Part shown: positions 52,338-61,675 of the stretch, one piece after another
How the letters are laid out: every line of letters begins with the position of its first letter
Position numbering within the stretch: the first letter of the stretch is position 1
From: Gammaproteobacteria bacterium
GTDB taxonomy: Bacteria > Pseudomonadota > Gammaproteobacteria > Competibacterales > Competibacteraceae
Reading direction: 5' to 3'
Assembly: GCA_024235135.1 (NCBI GenBank)
Contig: JACKMZ010000001.1
Span: forward strand, 467,501-531,500
DNA length: 64,000 nt
The notes under the pieces: model-generated
Told to the model about the DNA's origin: nothing
Database searches by the model: none
The model's input: the letters and a program-made list of their open reading frames with translations, nothing else
Program-made: the position numbers and the translations under genes

Positions 52338-53422
52338 GCGATTCACTTCCTGTTGCCGGTCCGCATATCCATACGGATAGGACTATTCCCCAACTGATGT
52401 TCGGGGTGCTGGCAGCGTTGCTGCCAGCCACCCTGTATGGGTTTTATCTGTTTGGTTGGCCGGCGATCAATCTGTTCTGTGTCACGGTGCTGGCCTGCCT
52501 GTTGGGCGAGGCATTGGGCCTATGGATGAATGGCCGTCCGTTGCGTGAATATCTGGGCGATGGCTCGGCCCTGCTGACCGGATGGTTGCTCGCATTATCC
52601 CTGCCGCCCTGGGCTCCCTGGTGGATTGGCCTGATAGGGGGGTTGTTCGCCATCATCGTCGGCAAGCAGATTTTTGGCGGCCTGGGGCAGAACGTGTTCA
52701 ATCCCGCCATGCTGGCCCGCATCGCCTTGCTGGTGTCATTTCCGGTGGAAATGACCCTGTGGCTGGAACCGCATTACCTGTTTTCCGCGCATGCGCCCGG
52801 TTTCATGGATGGCTTGGCCATCACCTTCAGTGGTTTGACCGAACCGGACAGCATCAGTGGCGCGTCCATTCTCGGCCACATCAAGACCGAATTATCCCGT
52901 GATCATACCCTGGGCCAGGCTTTGGAAGGATTTTACAGTCCGTTTAGCGCTGGGATGGGGTCGATGCCAGGCAGTCTCGGGGAAACCTCGGCGCTGCTGT
53001 TGACGGCGGGCGGCGCATGGCTGCTCAAGAAACGCTACATCACCTGGCATATCCCGCTTTCCATGCTGGCCACGGTGGTGTTGTTGGCGGGTGTGTTTTA
53101 CCTGGTCGATTCCGACCACTATGCCAGCCCGATGGTGCACCTGGTTTCCGGCGGCTTGATCCTCGGCGCGTTTTTCATCGCAACCGATCCGGTGACTTCG
53201 CCCACCACCAAAGAAGGGCAAATCCTCTTTGGCGCGGGCTGCGGCCTGCTGGTTTACGTGATTCGCACTTGGGGTGGTTATCCGGAAGGCGTGGCCTTCG
53301 CGGTGGTTTTGATGAACAGCTTGACCCCGGTGATTGACCATTATCTGCGTCCCCGCGTTTATGGGCGTTCGCGTTCTGGTCAACCGTTGCCGATCAAGCG
53401 TCCGCGAAATGAGAAAAGCTGA
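52334..53422 (+). CDS. rnfD: Rnf complex subunit RnfD (FMN-binding membrane subunit)
   Basis: A 362-residue, multi-helix NqrB-family subunit starting at a GTG that overlaps the rnfC stop. Conserved GQNVFNPAMLARI and the covalent-flavin motif at SISGASIL (174-181): the acceptor position is Ser178, where Thr is usual. The C-terminal helices include ATDPVTSPTTKEGQILFG. The end overlaps the rnfG ATG (TGATG), a sign of tight coupling. Confidence 0.95.
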   Translation: MSDSLPVAGPHIHTDRTIPQLMFGVLAALLPATLYGFYLFGWPAINLFCVTVLACLLGEALGLWMNGRPLREYLGDGSALLTGWLLALSLPPWAPWWIGLIGGLFAIIVGKQIFGGLGQNVFNPAMLARIALLVSFPVEMTLWLEPHYLFSAHAPGFMDGLAITFSGLTEPDSISGASILGHIKTELSRDHTLGQALEGFYSPFSAGMGSMPGSLGETSALLLTAGGAWLLKKRYITWHIPLSMLATVVLLAGVFYLVDSDHYASPMVHLVSGGLILGAFFIATDPVTSPTTKEGQILFGAGCGLLVYVIRTWGGYPEGVAFAVVLMNSLTPVIDHYLRPRVYGRSRSGQPLPIKRPRNEKS

Positions 53423-54069
53423 TGGTTGCCTGGATTAAGCCTAGTTCCACCGTACCGTATCAGACCCTGCTGGTGGGCGGCGTCGCCTTACTGGCCAGCG
53501 CGATCATTTCCATCGGTTTTCAGCTAACGAGCGGCGACATTGCCAAACGCCAGGCTGAGGACCGGCTGGTGTCGTTGCGCCAGGTGCTTCCTTCGGCTCC
53601 TCCAGGCGACGAACTCCTGCGGAATCCGGTAACCGTCAAGGACGAGGCCGGCAATGACGTCGTCGTCTATCGGGTGTTGAAAGACGGAAAGGTCGATGGT
53701 GTGGCGTATCAGATTATCGGCCAAGGCTACAGTGGCGATATCGTGCTGGTGATCGGGGTCGCCCCCGACGGCAAACTGTTGGGCGTGCGCACGGTGAGTC
53801 ATGCGGAAACGCCGGGATTGGGGGACAAGATCGAAACCGCTAAGTCCGATTGGGTGCTTGGATTCGCCGGACGTTCCTTGTCCGATCCGCCTCCGGAGAA
53901 GTGGGGCGTCAAGAAGGACGGCGGCGTGTTCGACCAATTCACGGGCGCGACCATCACCCCACGCGGAGTCGTGAAAGCCGTCAAGCAAGGTTTGGAATTT
54001 TTCGATGCGCACGCCAGCGAGATGCTGGAGACCAGTAACAGCGGTGCGTCGGGAGGTCTTCATGAGTGA
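53422..54069 (+). CDS. rnfG: Rnf complex subunit RnfG (covalent FMN)
   Basis: A 215-residue subunit with one N-terminal helix and a periplasmic FMN-binding domain. The flavinylation motif is FTGATITPRGV, with FMN expected on Thr177. The stretch SHAETPGLGDKI is also conserved in the family. It overlaps rnfD by 1 bp and rnfE by 8 bp. An ApbE-type flavin transferase, needed to load the FMN, is not in the window. Confidence 0.96.
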   Translation: MVAWIKPSSTVPYQTLLVGGVALLASAIISIGFQLTSGDIAKRQAEDRLVSLRQVLPSAPPGDELLRNPVTVKDEAGNDVVVYRVLKDGKVDGVAYQIIGQGYSGDIVLVIGVAPDGKLLGVRTVSHAETPGLGDKIETAKSDWVLGFAGRSLSDPPPEKWGVKKDGGVFDQFTGATITPRGVVKAVKQGLEFFDAHASEMLETSNSGASGGLHE

Positions 54070-54751
54070 CGTCGATTATCGCGGAATCATTCGCGATGGG
54101 CTGTGGAGCAACAATGTCGTTTTTAGCCAGTTGCTGGGTCTGTGTCCGCTGATGGCGGTCACCACCACCGCGACCAATGGTCTGGGCATGGGGCTGGCGA
54201 CCACAGCCGTCCTGGTGCTTTCCAATGTGCTGGTTTCCTCCGGGCGCTCGCTCATCGTGCCGGAGGTCCGTATCCCGGTGTTCATCCTGTTGATCGCCAC
54301 GCTGGTCACGCTGGTGGACATGGTGATGAACGCTTGGCTGCATGAATTGCACAAAGTGTTGGGGCTGTTCATCCCGTTGATCGTGGTCAACTGCTCGGTC
54401 CTGGGCCGTGCGGAATCCTTCGCTTCGCGCCAACCGGTTCGGGCGGCCCTGGTGGATGGTCTGATGATGGGCATAGGTTTCACGCTGGCGCTGGTCCTCC
54501 TTGGCGCCTGCCGGGAGATACTGGGTAGCGCCACCTTGTTTTCGGGTGCTCCGTTGCTGCTGGGCGACCATTTCAGCTTCCTGGAGATGAAACTGATCTC
54601 CGATTACAAAGGGGTATTGGTCATGATGCTGCCGCCGGGAGGCTTCCTGGTGTTGGGCTTTCTATTGGCGGGCAAGCAATTGTTGGATCTGCGGCAGAAA
54701 AAGGCGGCGACGGCGCAGTTCCATTGCGCTGTCGAGACGACGGGTCGGTGA
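54062..54751 (+). CDS. rnfE: Rnf complex subunit RnfE
   Basis: A 229-residue, six-helix subunit of the RnfE/NqrD family and distant paralogue of RnfA (WSNNVVFSQLLGLCPLMAVT; LIVVNCSVLGRAESFA). The ATG at 54062 overlaps the end of rnfG; an earlier in-frame start would lie inside rnfG. Order A-B-C-D-G-E is the standard Rnf order. Confidence 0.96.
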   Translation: MSDVDYRGIIRDGLWSNNVVFSQLLGLCPLMAVTTTATNGLGMGLATTAVLVLSNVLVSSGRSLIVPEVRIPVFILLIATLVTLVDMVMNAWLHELHKVLGLFIPLIVVNCSVLGRAESFASRQPVRAALVDGLMMGIGFTLALVLLGACREILGSATLFSGAPLLLGDHFSFLEMKLISDYKGVLVMMLPPGGFLVLGFLLAGKQLLDLRQKKAATAQFHCAVETTGR

Positions 54752-54800
54752 GCCCGGCCCGGTTGCGTAGCCACAATTTACTGTAAGCGAGGTTATCACT

Positions 54801-55112
54801 TTGCAGGTCAGCGTGGCCTATTCAGAAGACGGACAACAGGTCTGGTTGTTCGTGGAAATGCCCGATGGCGGTACGGTGCGGGAAGCTATCGAACTCTCGG
54901 GCGTTTTGGATCGCTTTCCCCACATCAACCTGAAGAAACAGAAGGTGGGGGTGTATGGCAAATTCATCAAGCTCGACGCCGCCTTGAGCGATGGCGATCG
55001 GGTGGAGATTTACCGGCCGATCACGGTCGATCCCAAAACCGTGCCGCAGCGCAAGATCGGTGGCGGTGACGATGACGACGACGATGATGGAGACGATGAC
55101 GACGACGATTGA
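54801..55112 (+). CDS. rnfH: RnfH family protein with poly-aspartate tail
   Basis: A 103-residue ubiquitin-fold protein (RnfH/UPF0125) starting at TTG 54801, 7-8 bp after a GAGG; no ATG is nearby in frame. Core residues: VAYSEDGQQVWLFVEMPDGG, GVYGKFIKLDAALSDGDRVE, IYRPITVDPK. The last ~15 residues are almost all Asp (GGGDDDDDDDG), unlike the usual Arg/Lys-rich end of RnfH proteins. In A. vinelandii rnfH closes the rnf1 operon. Its exact role in the complex is not known. Confidence 0.9.
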   Translation: MQVSVAYSEDGQQVWLFVEMPDGGTVREAIELSGVLDRFPHINLKKQKVGVYGKFIKLDAALSDGDRVEIYRPITVDPKTVPQRKIGGGDDDDDDDGDDDDDD

Positions 55113-55135
55113 TCAGCGCGGCGCGGCTGGTCGCC

Positions 55136-55561
55136 TTATTTGAGGCCCATGCTGAAACGATGACTGCTGATGCTCATCCGCTTGCCCAAATAAAAGCGGT
55201 GGGCATCGAAACGTTGCACCCCCGAATCCAGCAAAAGCATAGAGCAGCCCATCCGCAAGGCGTAGTCGCGGCACCATTCGAACAACTGGCTGCCCAACCC
55301 TTGCGAGCGTTCGGTTTCGTCCGCGACCAGGTCGTCGATATACATGAAGCGCCCCCAGGACAGGTTGTCATTCACCCTTAAACCCGCTACGGCGCAGACT
55401 TTATTCTCCCGCTCGACAAAGGCCAGGCGGTAATTCTGTCGTTCCTGTACGCGAATCCGTTCCACGAACTCGGATTCGATCAAATGGGGCCGGAGTTGCA
55501 ACATCACGGGAAAACAGCGTGCGATCTCTTCATCGGTTTCGGTGAATTTTATCTGCATCAT
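55136..55561 (-). CDS. GNAT family N-acetyltransferase
   Basis: A 141-residue single-domain acetyltransferase. AGLRVNDNLSWGRFMYIDDL followed by ERSQGLGSQLFEWCRDYAL gives the acetyl-CoA pyrophosphate loop (QGLGSQL), and LLLDSGVQRFDAHRFYLGK the C-terminal motif B. Substrate unknown. Converges on rnfH with a 23-bp gap. Confidence 0.88.
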   Translation of the reverse strand: MMQIKFTETDEEIARCFPVMLQLRPHLIESEFVERIRVQERQNYRLAFVERENKVCAVAGLRVNDNLSWGRFMYIDDLVADETERSQGLGSQLFEWCRDYALRMGCSMLLLDSGVQRFDAHRFYLGKRMSISSHRFSMGLK

Positions 55562-55739
55562 TCGTTTCCTGATTTAAACACGCGCAGTTTAACGCATCTT
55601 CCGCCGCGTTCGACAAGGGCCAGCGACCGTCAGGATGGCGGGCGGTGGGAAAGGTAGCCCGTCACCGTTGCAGACTTGCAGCCGTTTCTTGCGCTATGCT
55701 TCCCATGGATCGTAACTCTCCGCCAGCCCGTTGCCGCCC

Positions 55740-56423
55740 ATGCCCGCCGCGAATTTGCCGCCGCTTCGTCCGATACGCAGTTTTGTGCGCCGTGAAGGCC
55801 GCTTGACGGACGCTCAGCAGCGTGCGCTCGACACCTTGTGGACCCGTTACGGCGTTACGGCGGCGGCCTCGCCACTGGATCTGGACACCCTGTTCGCCCG
55901 CGCCGCGCCCCGGATTCTGGAAATCGGATTCGGCAACGGCGAATCGCTGGCGGTGATGGCGCAGGTCCAGCCGGCAGCGGATTTCCTGGGGATCGAGGTG
56001 CATCGTCCCGGTGTCGGGCATCTGCTGTTACGGGCCGACGCCTTGGGCTTGAACAATCTGCGGGTGATGTGCGCCGACGCGGCGGAAACCGTGCCCCGTC
56101 TGCCCGACGCCGGTTTCGCCCGCATTCAAGTGTTTTTTCCCGATCCCTGGCCCAAGAAACGCCACCATAAGCGGCGGCTGGTACAGCCCGCTTTCGTGGC
56201 CTTATTGGCGCGTAAACTGGAAACCGGTGGTTATCTGCACTTGGCCACCGATTGGGAGGATTACGCTGAACACATGCTCGCCGTGTTGGGCGCGTGCGGC
56301 CATTTACGCAATACGACTCGCGACTTCGCGCCGCGTCCCTCCCATCGTCCGTTCACCAAGTTCGAGCAGCGCGGTCAGCGACTGGGCCATCGAATTTGGG
56401 ATTTGCTGTTTCAACGTTGTTAA
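55740..56423 (+). CDS. trmB: tRNA (guanine-N7-)-methyltransferase
   Basis: A 227-residue SAM-dependent enzyme that makes m7G46 in tRNA. Motif I ILEIGFGNGES, then LGIEVHRPGVGHLL, VFFPDPWPKKRHHKRRLVQP (the TrmB signature) and HLATDWEDYAEHM. ATG 55740 is preferred over an in-frame TTG three codons earlier. It is followed by tas after 38 bp. Confidence 0.96.
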   Translation: MPAANLPPLRPIRSFVRREGRLTDAQQRALDTLWTRYGVTAAASPLDLDTLFARAAPRILEIGFGNGESLAVMAQVQPAADFLGIEVHRPGVGHLLLRADALGLNNLRVMCADAAETVPRLPDAGFARIQVFFPDPWPKKRHHKRRLVQPAFVALLARKLETGGYLHLATDWEDYAEHMLAVLGACGHLRNTTRDFAPRPSHRPFTKFEQRGQRLGHRIWDLLFQRC

Positions 56424-56461
56424 TCGGACTCGACCGCAAGCCAGCCACACGGAACAAAACC

Positions 56462-57499
56462 ATGCAATACGCTCATCTGCCACACACCGCTTTGAAAGTC
56501 AGCCGTATCTGTCTGGGCACCATGACCTGGGGCGAGCAAAACAGTGAAGCTGAGGCCCATGCGCAGTTGGATTACGCCGTAGAGCAGGGCGTCAATTTCA
56601 TGGATACCGCTGAAATGTATCCCGTGCCGCCGCGCGCCGCCACCCAGGGACGCACCGAGCAGTACCTCGGGACCTGGATGAGACAGCGCGGCAATCGGGC
56701 GCAACTGGTGCTGGCCAGCAAGGTGGCCGGTCGCTCCCAAGAGTTGTCCTATCTGCGTCGCGCGCCCGTCTGCCTGGACCGGCGCAATATCGTCCAGGCT
56801 TTGGAGGATAGCTTAAGACGTCTGCAGACCGATTACCTCGATCTCTATCAAGTGCATTGGCCCGATCGCCAGACCAACTTTTTCGGGCGGCTGGGCTATC
56901 AGCCCAACGACGACCGTTTCATCCCCATCGCCGAGACGCTGGAGGTTCTGGGCGAACAGGTAAGGGCCGGTAAAATTCGCTATATCGGCGTCTCCAACGA
57001 GACGCCCTGGGGCGTGATGGAATATCTGCGGGTTTCCGAACGCATGGGGTTGCCGCGCATCGTCACCATTCAAAATCCCTACAATCTCTTGAACCGGACG
57101 TTCGAGATCGGTCTGGCGGAAATCGCCCATCGCGAAGGGGTGGGACTGCTGGCGTATTCGCCACTGGCTTTCGGCATGCTGACCGGCAAATACTTGGATG
57201 GCCAACTGCCGCCTAAAGGCCGCTTGACCCTGTTCGAGCGTTTCTCACGCTACAAGACGCGCGAAGCTGAACAACCGACACGCGACTATGTGGAACTGGC
57301 CCGGCGGCATGGACTGGACCCGGCGCAAATGGCCCTGGCCTATGTCAACAGCCGGCCCTTCCTGGCCGCCAATATCATCGGCGCGACTTCGGTCGAGCAA
57401 TTGGCTATCGACATCGGCAGCATCGATTTGCAGTTGCCCGCGGCGGTGCTGGATGAAATCGAAGCGATCCACGTTCGCCAACCCAATCCTTGCCCATGA
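56462..57499 (+). CDS. tas: NADP(H)-dependent aldo-keto reductase, Tas family
   Basis: A 345-residue TIM-barrel oxidoreductase very similar in plan to E. coli Tas (MQYAHLPHTALKVSRICLGT, MYPVPPRAATQGRTEQYLG, IVTIQNPYNLLNRTFE). The catalytic tetrad is visible: D48, Y53, K87, H132. The ATG at 56462 gives the family length; the open frame upstream lies inside trmB in another frame. Physiological substrate unknown. Its stop overlaps the next ATG (ATGA). Confidence 0.94.
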   Translation: MQYAHLPHTALKVSRICLGTMTWGEQNSEAEAHAQLDYAVEQGVNFMDTAEMYPVPPRAATQGRTEQYLGTWMRQRGNRAQLVLASKVAGRSQELSYLRRAPVCLDRRNIVQALEDSLRRLQTDYLDLYQVHWPDRQTNFFGRLGYQPNDDRFIPIAETLEVLGEQVRAGKIRYIGVSNETPWGVMEYLRVSERMGLPRIVTIQNPYNLLNRTFEIGLAEIAHREGVGLLAYSPLAFGMLTGKYLDGQLPPKGRLTLFERFSRYKTREAEQPTRDYVELARRHGLDPAQMALAYVNSRPFLAANIIGATSVEQLAIDIGSIDLQLPAAVLDEIEAIHVRQPNPCP

Positions 57500-57912
57500 T
57501 CGCCCAACAGATCCTGACGGTCCGCACCTCCGGGCGAGGTACGGTCAATATCACCGAATCGGTGCGGGGTGCGGTGCGGGAATCCGGCGTGCAAACGGGC
57601 TGGGTCCACGTGTTCGTCCATCATACCAGCGCCTCCTTGATGCTTTGCGAAAACGCCGATCCCACCGTGCGCCAGGATCTGGAAACCTTCATGGCCCGTC
57701 TGGTGCCGGATGGCGCGCCCTGGTTCGAGCACGCCGACGAAGGACCTGACGACATGCCGGCGCATGTGCGCACGGTGCTGACCCAGAGCGGCTTGACGAT
57801 TCCCGTGAGCGTCGGACGCTGCGCCCTGGGCGTATGGCAAGGGGTCTATCTCTGGGAGCACCGGCGCATGGGCCATCAACGCAAGCTGACGATTACCGTG
57901 CAGGGGGAATGA
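57496..57912 (+). CDS. yjbQ: YjbQ (UPF0047) family protein
   Basis: A 138-residue member of the YjbQ family, annotated as secondary thiamine-phosphate synthase. Conserved GWVHVFVHHTSASLMLCENA, EGPDDMPAHVRTVLTQ (H/D metal-site residues) and GVYLWEHRRMGHQRKLTI. ATG 57496 overlaps the tas stop. Converges on hisG with a 21-bp gap. Confidence 0.92.
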   Translation: MIAQQILTVRTSGRGTVNITESVRGAVRESGVQTGWVHVFVHHTSASLMLCENADPTVRQDLETFMARLVPDGAPWFEHADEGPDDMPAHVRTVLTQSGLTIPVSVGRCALGVWQGVYLWEHRRMGHQRKLTITVQGE

Positions 57913-57933
57913 CGAATTATCCCCCGTCGGTAC

Positions 57934-58824
57934 TTACTCGATGATCTTGTTGATCGGCAGTTCTATGACTCCGCGCGCGCCGGCCTCGTAGAGCTGGGGA
58001 ATCAGGTCGCGGACCTGCTTTTCCTTGACCACTGTACTGACGTCCACCCAGTTGGGATCGGACAGGGTGGATACGGTCGGTGTGGCCAGCGCGGGGAGGA
58101 TGTGCAAAATCGCCTCGATACGGTCGCGGGGTACGTTCATCGCCAGCAGGACACGGGTCGCGGCGGCGATGGCGCCTTTGAGCAGCATCACCATGCGTTC
58201 GATTTTCTTGCGCTTCCAGTCGTTCTCAAGCGCACGGTGATTGGCGATGAAACGCGGCGTGCTCTCCAACACGACATGAAGGATCTTGAGATTGTTGGCG
58301 CGCAGACTGGAGCCGGTTTCGGATACATCGACGATGGCGTCGGCCAGAATCGGTGGTTTGACCTCGGTCGCGCCCCAGGAGAACTCGACGCTGGCTTGCA
58401 CACCGTGTTCGGCCAGAAAGCGTTGCGTCATGCCCACCGCCTCGGTGGCGATCCGTTTGCCCTGCAAGTCCTTCACGCTGTTGAACGGCGATCCTTCCTT
58501 GGCGGCCATCACCCAGCGCACCATGCCGTAATTCGGCCAGGGCGCTTGTAAGTCCGCCAATTCGGCGACATCGGCATTGTTCTCCAACAGCCAGTCCTGG
58601 CCGGTGATGGCGCAGTCCAGTACGCCCTTGTCCACGTAGCGGGCCATTTCCTGAGGGCGAATGAGGATGCACTGAATTTCCGGATCATCGATGTCCGGAT
58701 AATAGGAACGCCCGGAAATGCGCAAGTTGAACCCCGCGTGGGCGAACAGCTTGCGCGTGGTTTCTTGCAGGCTACCCTTGGGAATGCCCAAGCGCAGCGA
58801 TTGTTCGTCTTCTTGTTTGCTCAT
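57934..58824 (-). CDS. hisG: ATP phosphoribosyltransferase, long form (HisG)
   Basis: A 296-residue long-form HisG, which catalyses the first step of histidine synthesis and carries a C-terminal ACT-like regulatory domain for His feedback. Opening LRLGIPKGSLQETTRKLFAH; DCAITGQDWLLEN; the PRPP-binding region ADAIVDVSETGSSLRANNLK; regulatory tail LIPQLYEAGARGVIELPINK. No other his gene adjoins it, so histidine genes are dispersed here. Confidence 0.94.
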   Translation of the reverse strand: MSKQEDEQSLRLGIPKGSLQETTRKLFAHAGFNLRISGRSYYPDIDDPEIQCILIRPQEMARYVDKGVLDCAITGQDWLLENNADVAELADLQAPWPNYGMVRWVMAAKEGSPFNSVKDLQGKRIATEAVGMTQRFLAEHGVQASVEFSWGATEVKPPILADAIVDVSETGSSLRANNLKILHVVLESTPRFIANHRALENDWKRKKIERMVMLLKGAIAAATRVLLAMNVPRDRIEAILHILPALATPTVSTLSDPNWVDVSTVVKEKQVRDLIPQLYEAGARGVIELPINKIIE

Positions 58825-59003
58825 GAGTACGGGTAATGATCTATCACAGGTTTGAAGGAGATGAAGCGTATCGGACCCGGTGCCCGGCGTGTCATTCAGG
58901 CGGGTCCGATTCGGGAACCGAAAACGCCCCTATCGATGATAAGCGTCCCGTGTGACCGTTTTCGCGACAGGCGAGTATCGGGGTCGGGAAATCGGAGATC
59001 ACG

Positions 59004-60476
59004 CTATCGCGACCGTTTGCGTTCCAGACGCCAGACCAAGTCCTCGATGACGACGCGGTAGAGATCCTCCTTGAGCGCCAGGTCTTCCACACCGGCGTCG
59101 ATGTTGGGATTGTCGTTGATTTCGATGACCACCAAGCCTTTCTCGGTTTGCTTGAGATCGACGCCGTACAGACCGTCGCCGATCAGATTGGCGGCTTTCA
59201 AGGCAGTCTTGATCACCAGTTCCGGAGCGTCCTCCACCCGGAAGGTTTTGAAGGCGCCGGCCTGATCGCTGGGCTTTTTGGTGTGATCGTAAATCTGCCA
59301 ATGGTGCTCGGACATGAAATACTGGCAGGCGAAAATCGGTACCTTGTTCAGAATGCCGATCCGCCAATCGTATTCGGTATAGAGGAATTCCTGGGCCAGA
59401 ATCAAATCCGAAGTCTTGAACAGACGATTCGCGGTTTCCGCCAGTTCGGTCCGGTTCTGCACCTTGAACACCCCGCGCGAGAAAGAACCGTCCGGCACTT
59501 TCAGCACGATGGGGTAGCCGATTTCCCGATCCAGCGCATCCAGGGTATCGCGCCGCACGATGACGGTTCTTGGGGTTTTCACCCGGTGGGTGCGCAGCAG
59601 CTCTTCCAGGTAGACTTTGTTGGTGCATTTCAGGATCGAGTCCGGGTCGTCTATCACCACCATGCCCTCGCTTCGGGCTTTCTTGGCGAACTGGTAGGTG
59701 TAGTGAGCGATGCCCGTGGTTTCGCGGATGAACAGCGCGTCGAATTCCGCCAGACGGGCGAAATCCTTGCGCTGTATCAGTTCCACGTCCACGCCGCAGG
59801 ATTTGCCGGCGCGGATAAAATTCTGCAAGGCCCGGTTGTCGGAAGGGGGATACTGTTCCTTGGGGTTGTGCAGAATGGCCAGATCGTAACGGAAGTTGCT
59901 GCGCGCGCGGGGTTGTCGCCAGCGTTTGCTCAAATAGGTGCTCAACGCCGTGACGAAAGCATCCTGTTGTTCGGAAGACAGGGTATGGATGTGGGTGGAT
60001 TTGATGGCCGCGATACGCCATTTGCCTTGCAGGCGGAATTCCACCCGCAGCAGGGGCGAACGGAAATCATCGAATAATTCCCGCGCCAGATCTTGCAAGC
60101 TTTTCTCCGTGCACTGGCCGAAAAACACGTCCAGTTCGAAGGCCGTGGCGGTAAACCCCGAGCGGGGCTTGCCCAGCACCCGTTGCACGCCTTCGTCCAA
60201 ATCCTCGATATCCAGGCTGTAAATCGCCTTGCGGCTGAGATCGTTGATGGTGCGCACGCTGGGTATCACGCGATGGCGCCGTGCTTCGGCCAGCAGCGAA
60301 CAATAATAGCCCTCGCTCAGATATCGGTAGCTACGGCACAGGTTGAGCACGTTGAGATCGCGCGCCTTGAAATACTCCGGCGCGATCAGGTAGTCCTTGG
60401 CGTTGACGACGGGAATGTTCGGATAATCCGACTTCCAGTCGGCCGCGTTTTCCACAACCACAATATGGTCGGCCAT
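59004..60476 (-). CDS. RimK-like ATP-grasp ligase with N-terminal domain
   Basis: A 490-residue protein. The N-terminal ~190 residues (VVVENAADWKSDYPNIPVVN, LCRSYRYLSEGYYCSLLAEA) form a family-specific domain, joined to a RimK-type ATP-grasp (about 280-480; YPIVLKVPDGSFSRGVFKVQ, LILAQEFLYTEYDWRIGILN, YGVDLKQTEKGLVVIEINDN with metal-binding acidic residues). ATP-grasp enzymes of this class join amino acids or peptides to carboxyl groups. It lies 10 bp after a GNAT-peptidase C39 fusion, a pairing reported for peptide-tailoring operons. The substrate is unknown. Confidence 0.88.
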   Translation of the reverse strand: MADHIVVVENAADWKSDYPNIPVVNAKDYLIAPEYFKARDLNVLNLCRSYRYLSEGYYCSLLAEARRHRVIPSVRTINDLSRKAIYSLDIEDLDEGVQRVLGKPRSGFTATAFELDVFFGQCTEKSLQDLARELFDDFRSPLLRVEFRLQGKWRIAAIKSTHIHTLSSEQQDAFVTALSTYLSKRWRQPRARSNFRYDLAILHNPKEQYPPSDNRALQNFIRAGKSCGVDVELIQRKDFARLAEFDALFIRETTGIAHYTYQFAKKARSEGMVVIDDPDSILKCTNKVYLEELLRTHRVKTPRTVIVRRDTLDALDREIGYPIVLKVPDGSFSRGVFKVQNRTELAETANRLFKTSDLILAQEFLYTEYDWRIGILNKVPIFACQYFMSEHHWQIYDHTKKPSDQAGAFKTFRVEDAPELVIKTALKAANLIGDGLYGVDLKQTEKGLVVIEINDNPNIDAGVEDLALKEDLYRVVIEDLVWRLERKRSR

Positions 60477-60486
60477 GACTGCGGAC

Positions 60487-61608
60487 TCAGGCGCTGGAAG
60501 CGGAGGAGGATTTGCGCAGAATCAGAACGGCTTTCTGGGCCGCCTTACCGTAGCGCGCCATGCGTTGGAACTCCCGGCGGGCAATGGGAATATTGATACA
60601 GTCGGTCACAGTTTCGCCTTGTTCCTCGTCGACGAAGGGGTCGTGGGCATAAATGTAGTGTTCATCAAAGCCAGTTACGATAACCCAATGGGGAAAACGT
60701 TCCCCGTAAATTCGATACGAACTGATCAACACCACGGGGATGCCACCCTCCTCGAACTTCTCCTGCAGGGCATCGACGCCGAGGCTGCCTTGGTGGAGGG
60801 CGATGGGCAAACGTTCGATCTCGGCGACGAAATCCTCCTGCACCAGGCGCATGACCTCTTTCTTTTCCGGACTGCGCACCGAATTCACCAGAAATACGCC
60901 GGTCTCGTTGACGTAGATTTCCAACTCGAAGCCGCGTCGAAAAGCGGATAAGGCCATGCCATAGGGACCGCAGCCGCCATGCCCGGTATTCATGAAAATG
61001 GTCGTGGCTTCGCGCCACAGGCGTAACTCCAGGGTGCGATTCAACTCCAGATCCGGGTCCAACGTTTTCATGGCCATCATCAGACAGGCCGGGCCGCAGG
61101 TGAAATCCAGGGTTTGCTGGTAATAGGGCACTCGGACCAGATCGAGATTCAGATGCGGGGCCAGGTTCTTCTCGAAGCGCAGGGCGTCCATCTGGTCTTC
61201 GTAATAGCCCAACACTTCCTTGAAAGGCTTGTAGCCGTGACGCCGAAACAGCCCGAGCGAGGCCGGGTTATCGCGCCTGACTTCCAGGCGCATCGATACG
61301 CAGCCGTGATCGAGGGCGGCGGTTTCGGCCGCCTGAACCAGTTGTGAGCCGATGGCCTGGCCTCGTGCGTCCGGATCGACCGCGATGGAGTACAAGCGCG
61401 CCATCGAGGTTCCGTGCGAAAACAGCACCAGGACATAGCCCAACACGCGGTCGGATGCCGTGATCACCCGGATGGTGGCGTTCGCCTTGGTGAGCATGTA
61501 GCGAAAATTCCGCCGCGACAACTTATCGCTGGCGAAAGATCGGTTTTCCAGGTTAACCAGGGCGTCGAGATCGTCCAGCGTGGCTTGGCGTATCGTCATG
61601 AGGGTCAA
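60487..61608 (-). CDS. GNAT acetyltransferase - peptidase C39-like fusion
   Basis: A 373-residue two-domain protein. Residues 1-145 are a RimI-like GNAT (SIAVDPDARGQAIGSQLV; RDNPASLGLFRRHGYKPF). Residues 157-365 are a papain-fold C39-like domain with an apparently complete active site: Q165, C171 (LDFTCGPACLM), H307 (FPHWVIVTGFDEHY) and D323 (YAHDPF). No leader peptide or transporter is visible, so it is not a bacteriocin exporter. The start may be three codons later (MTIRQAT). Operon partner of the RimK-like gene. Confidence 0.88.
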   Translation of the reverse strand: MTLMTIRQATLDDLDALVNLENRSFASDKLSRRNFRYMLTKANATIRVITASDRVLGYVLVLFSHGTSMARLYSIAVDPDARGQAIGSQLVQAAETAALDHGCVSMRLEVRRDNPASLGLFRRHGYKPFKEVLGYYEDQMDALRFEKNLAPHLNLDLVRVPYYQQTLDFTCGPACLMMAMKTLDPDLELNRTLELRLWREATTIFMNTGHGGCGPYGMALSAFRRGFELEIYVNETGVFLVNSVRSPEKKEVMRLVQEDFVAEIERLPIALHQGSLGVDALQEKFEEGGIPVVLISSYRIYGERFPHWVIVTGFDEHYIYAHDPFVDEEQGETVTDCINIPIARREFQRMARYGKAAQKAVLILRKSSSASSA

Positions 61609-61675
61609 TGTGGGTCACCGGACCGCCCAGTGCGGGGATTCACCGGTTGCCCGTTGCGTCGGATGGTGATCGCCG

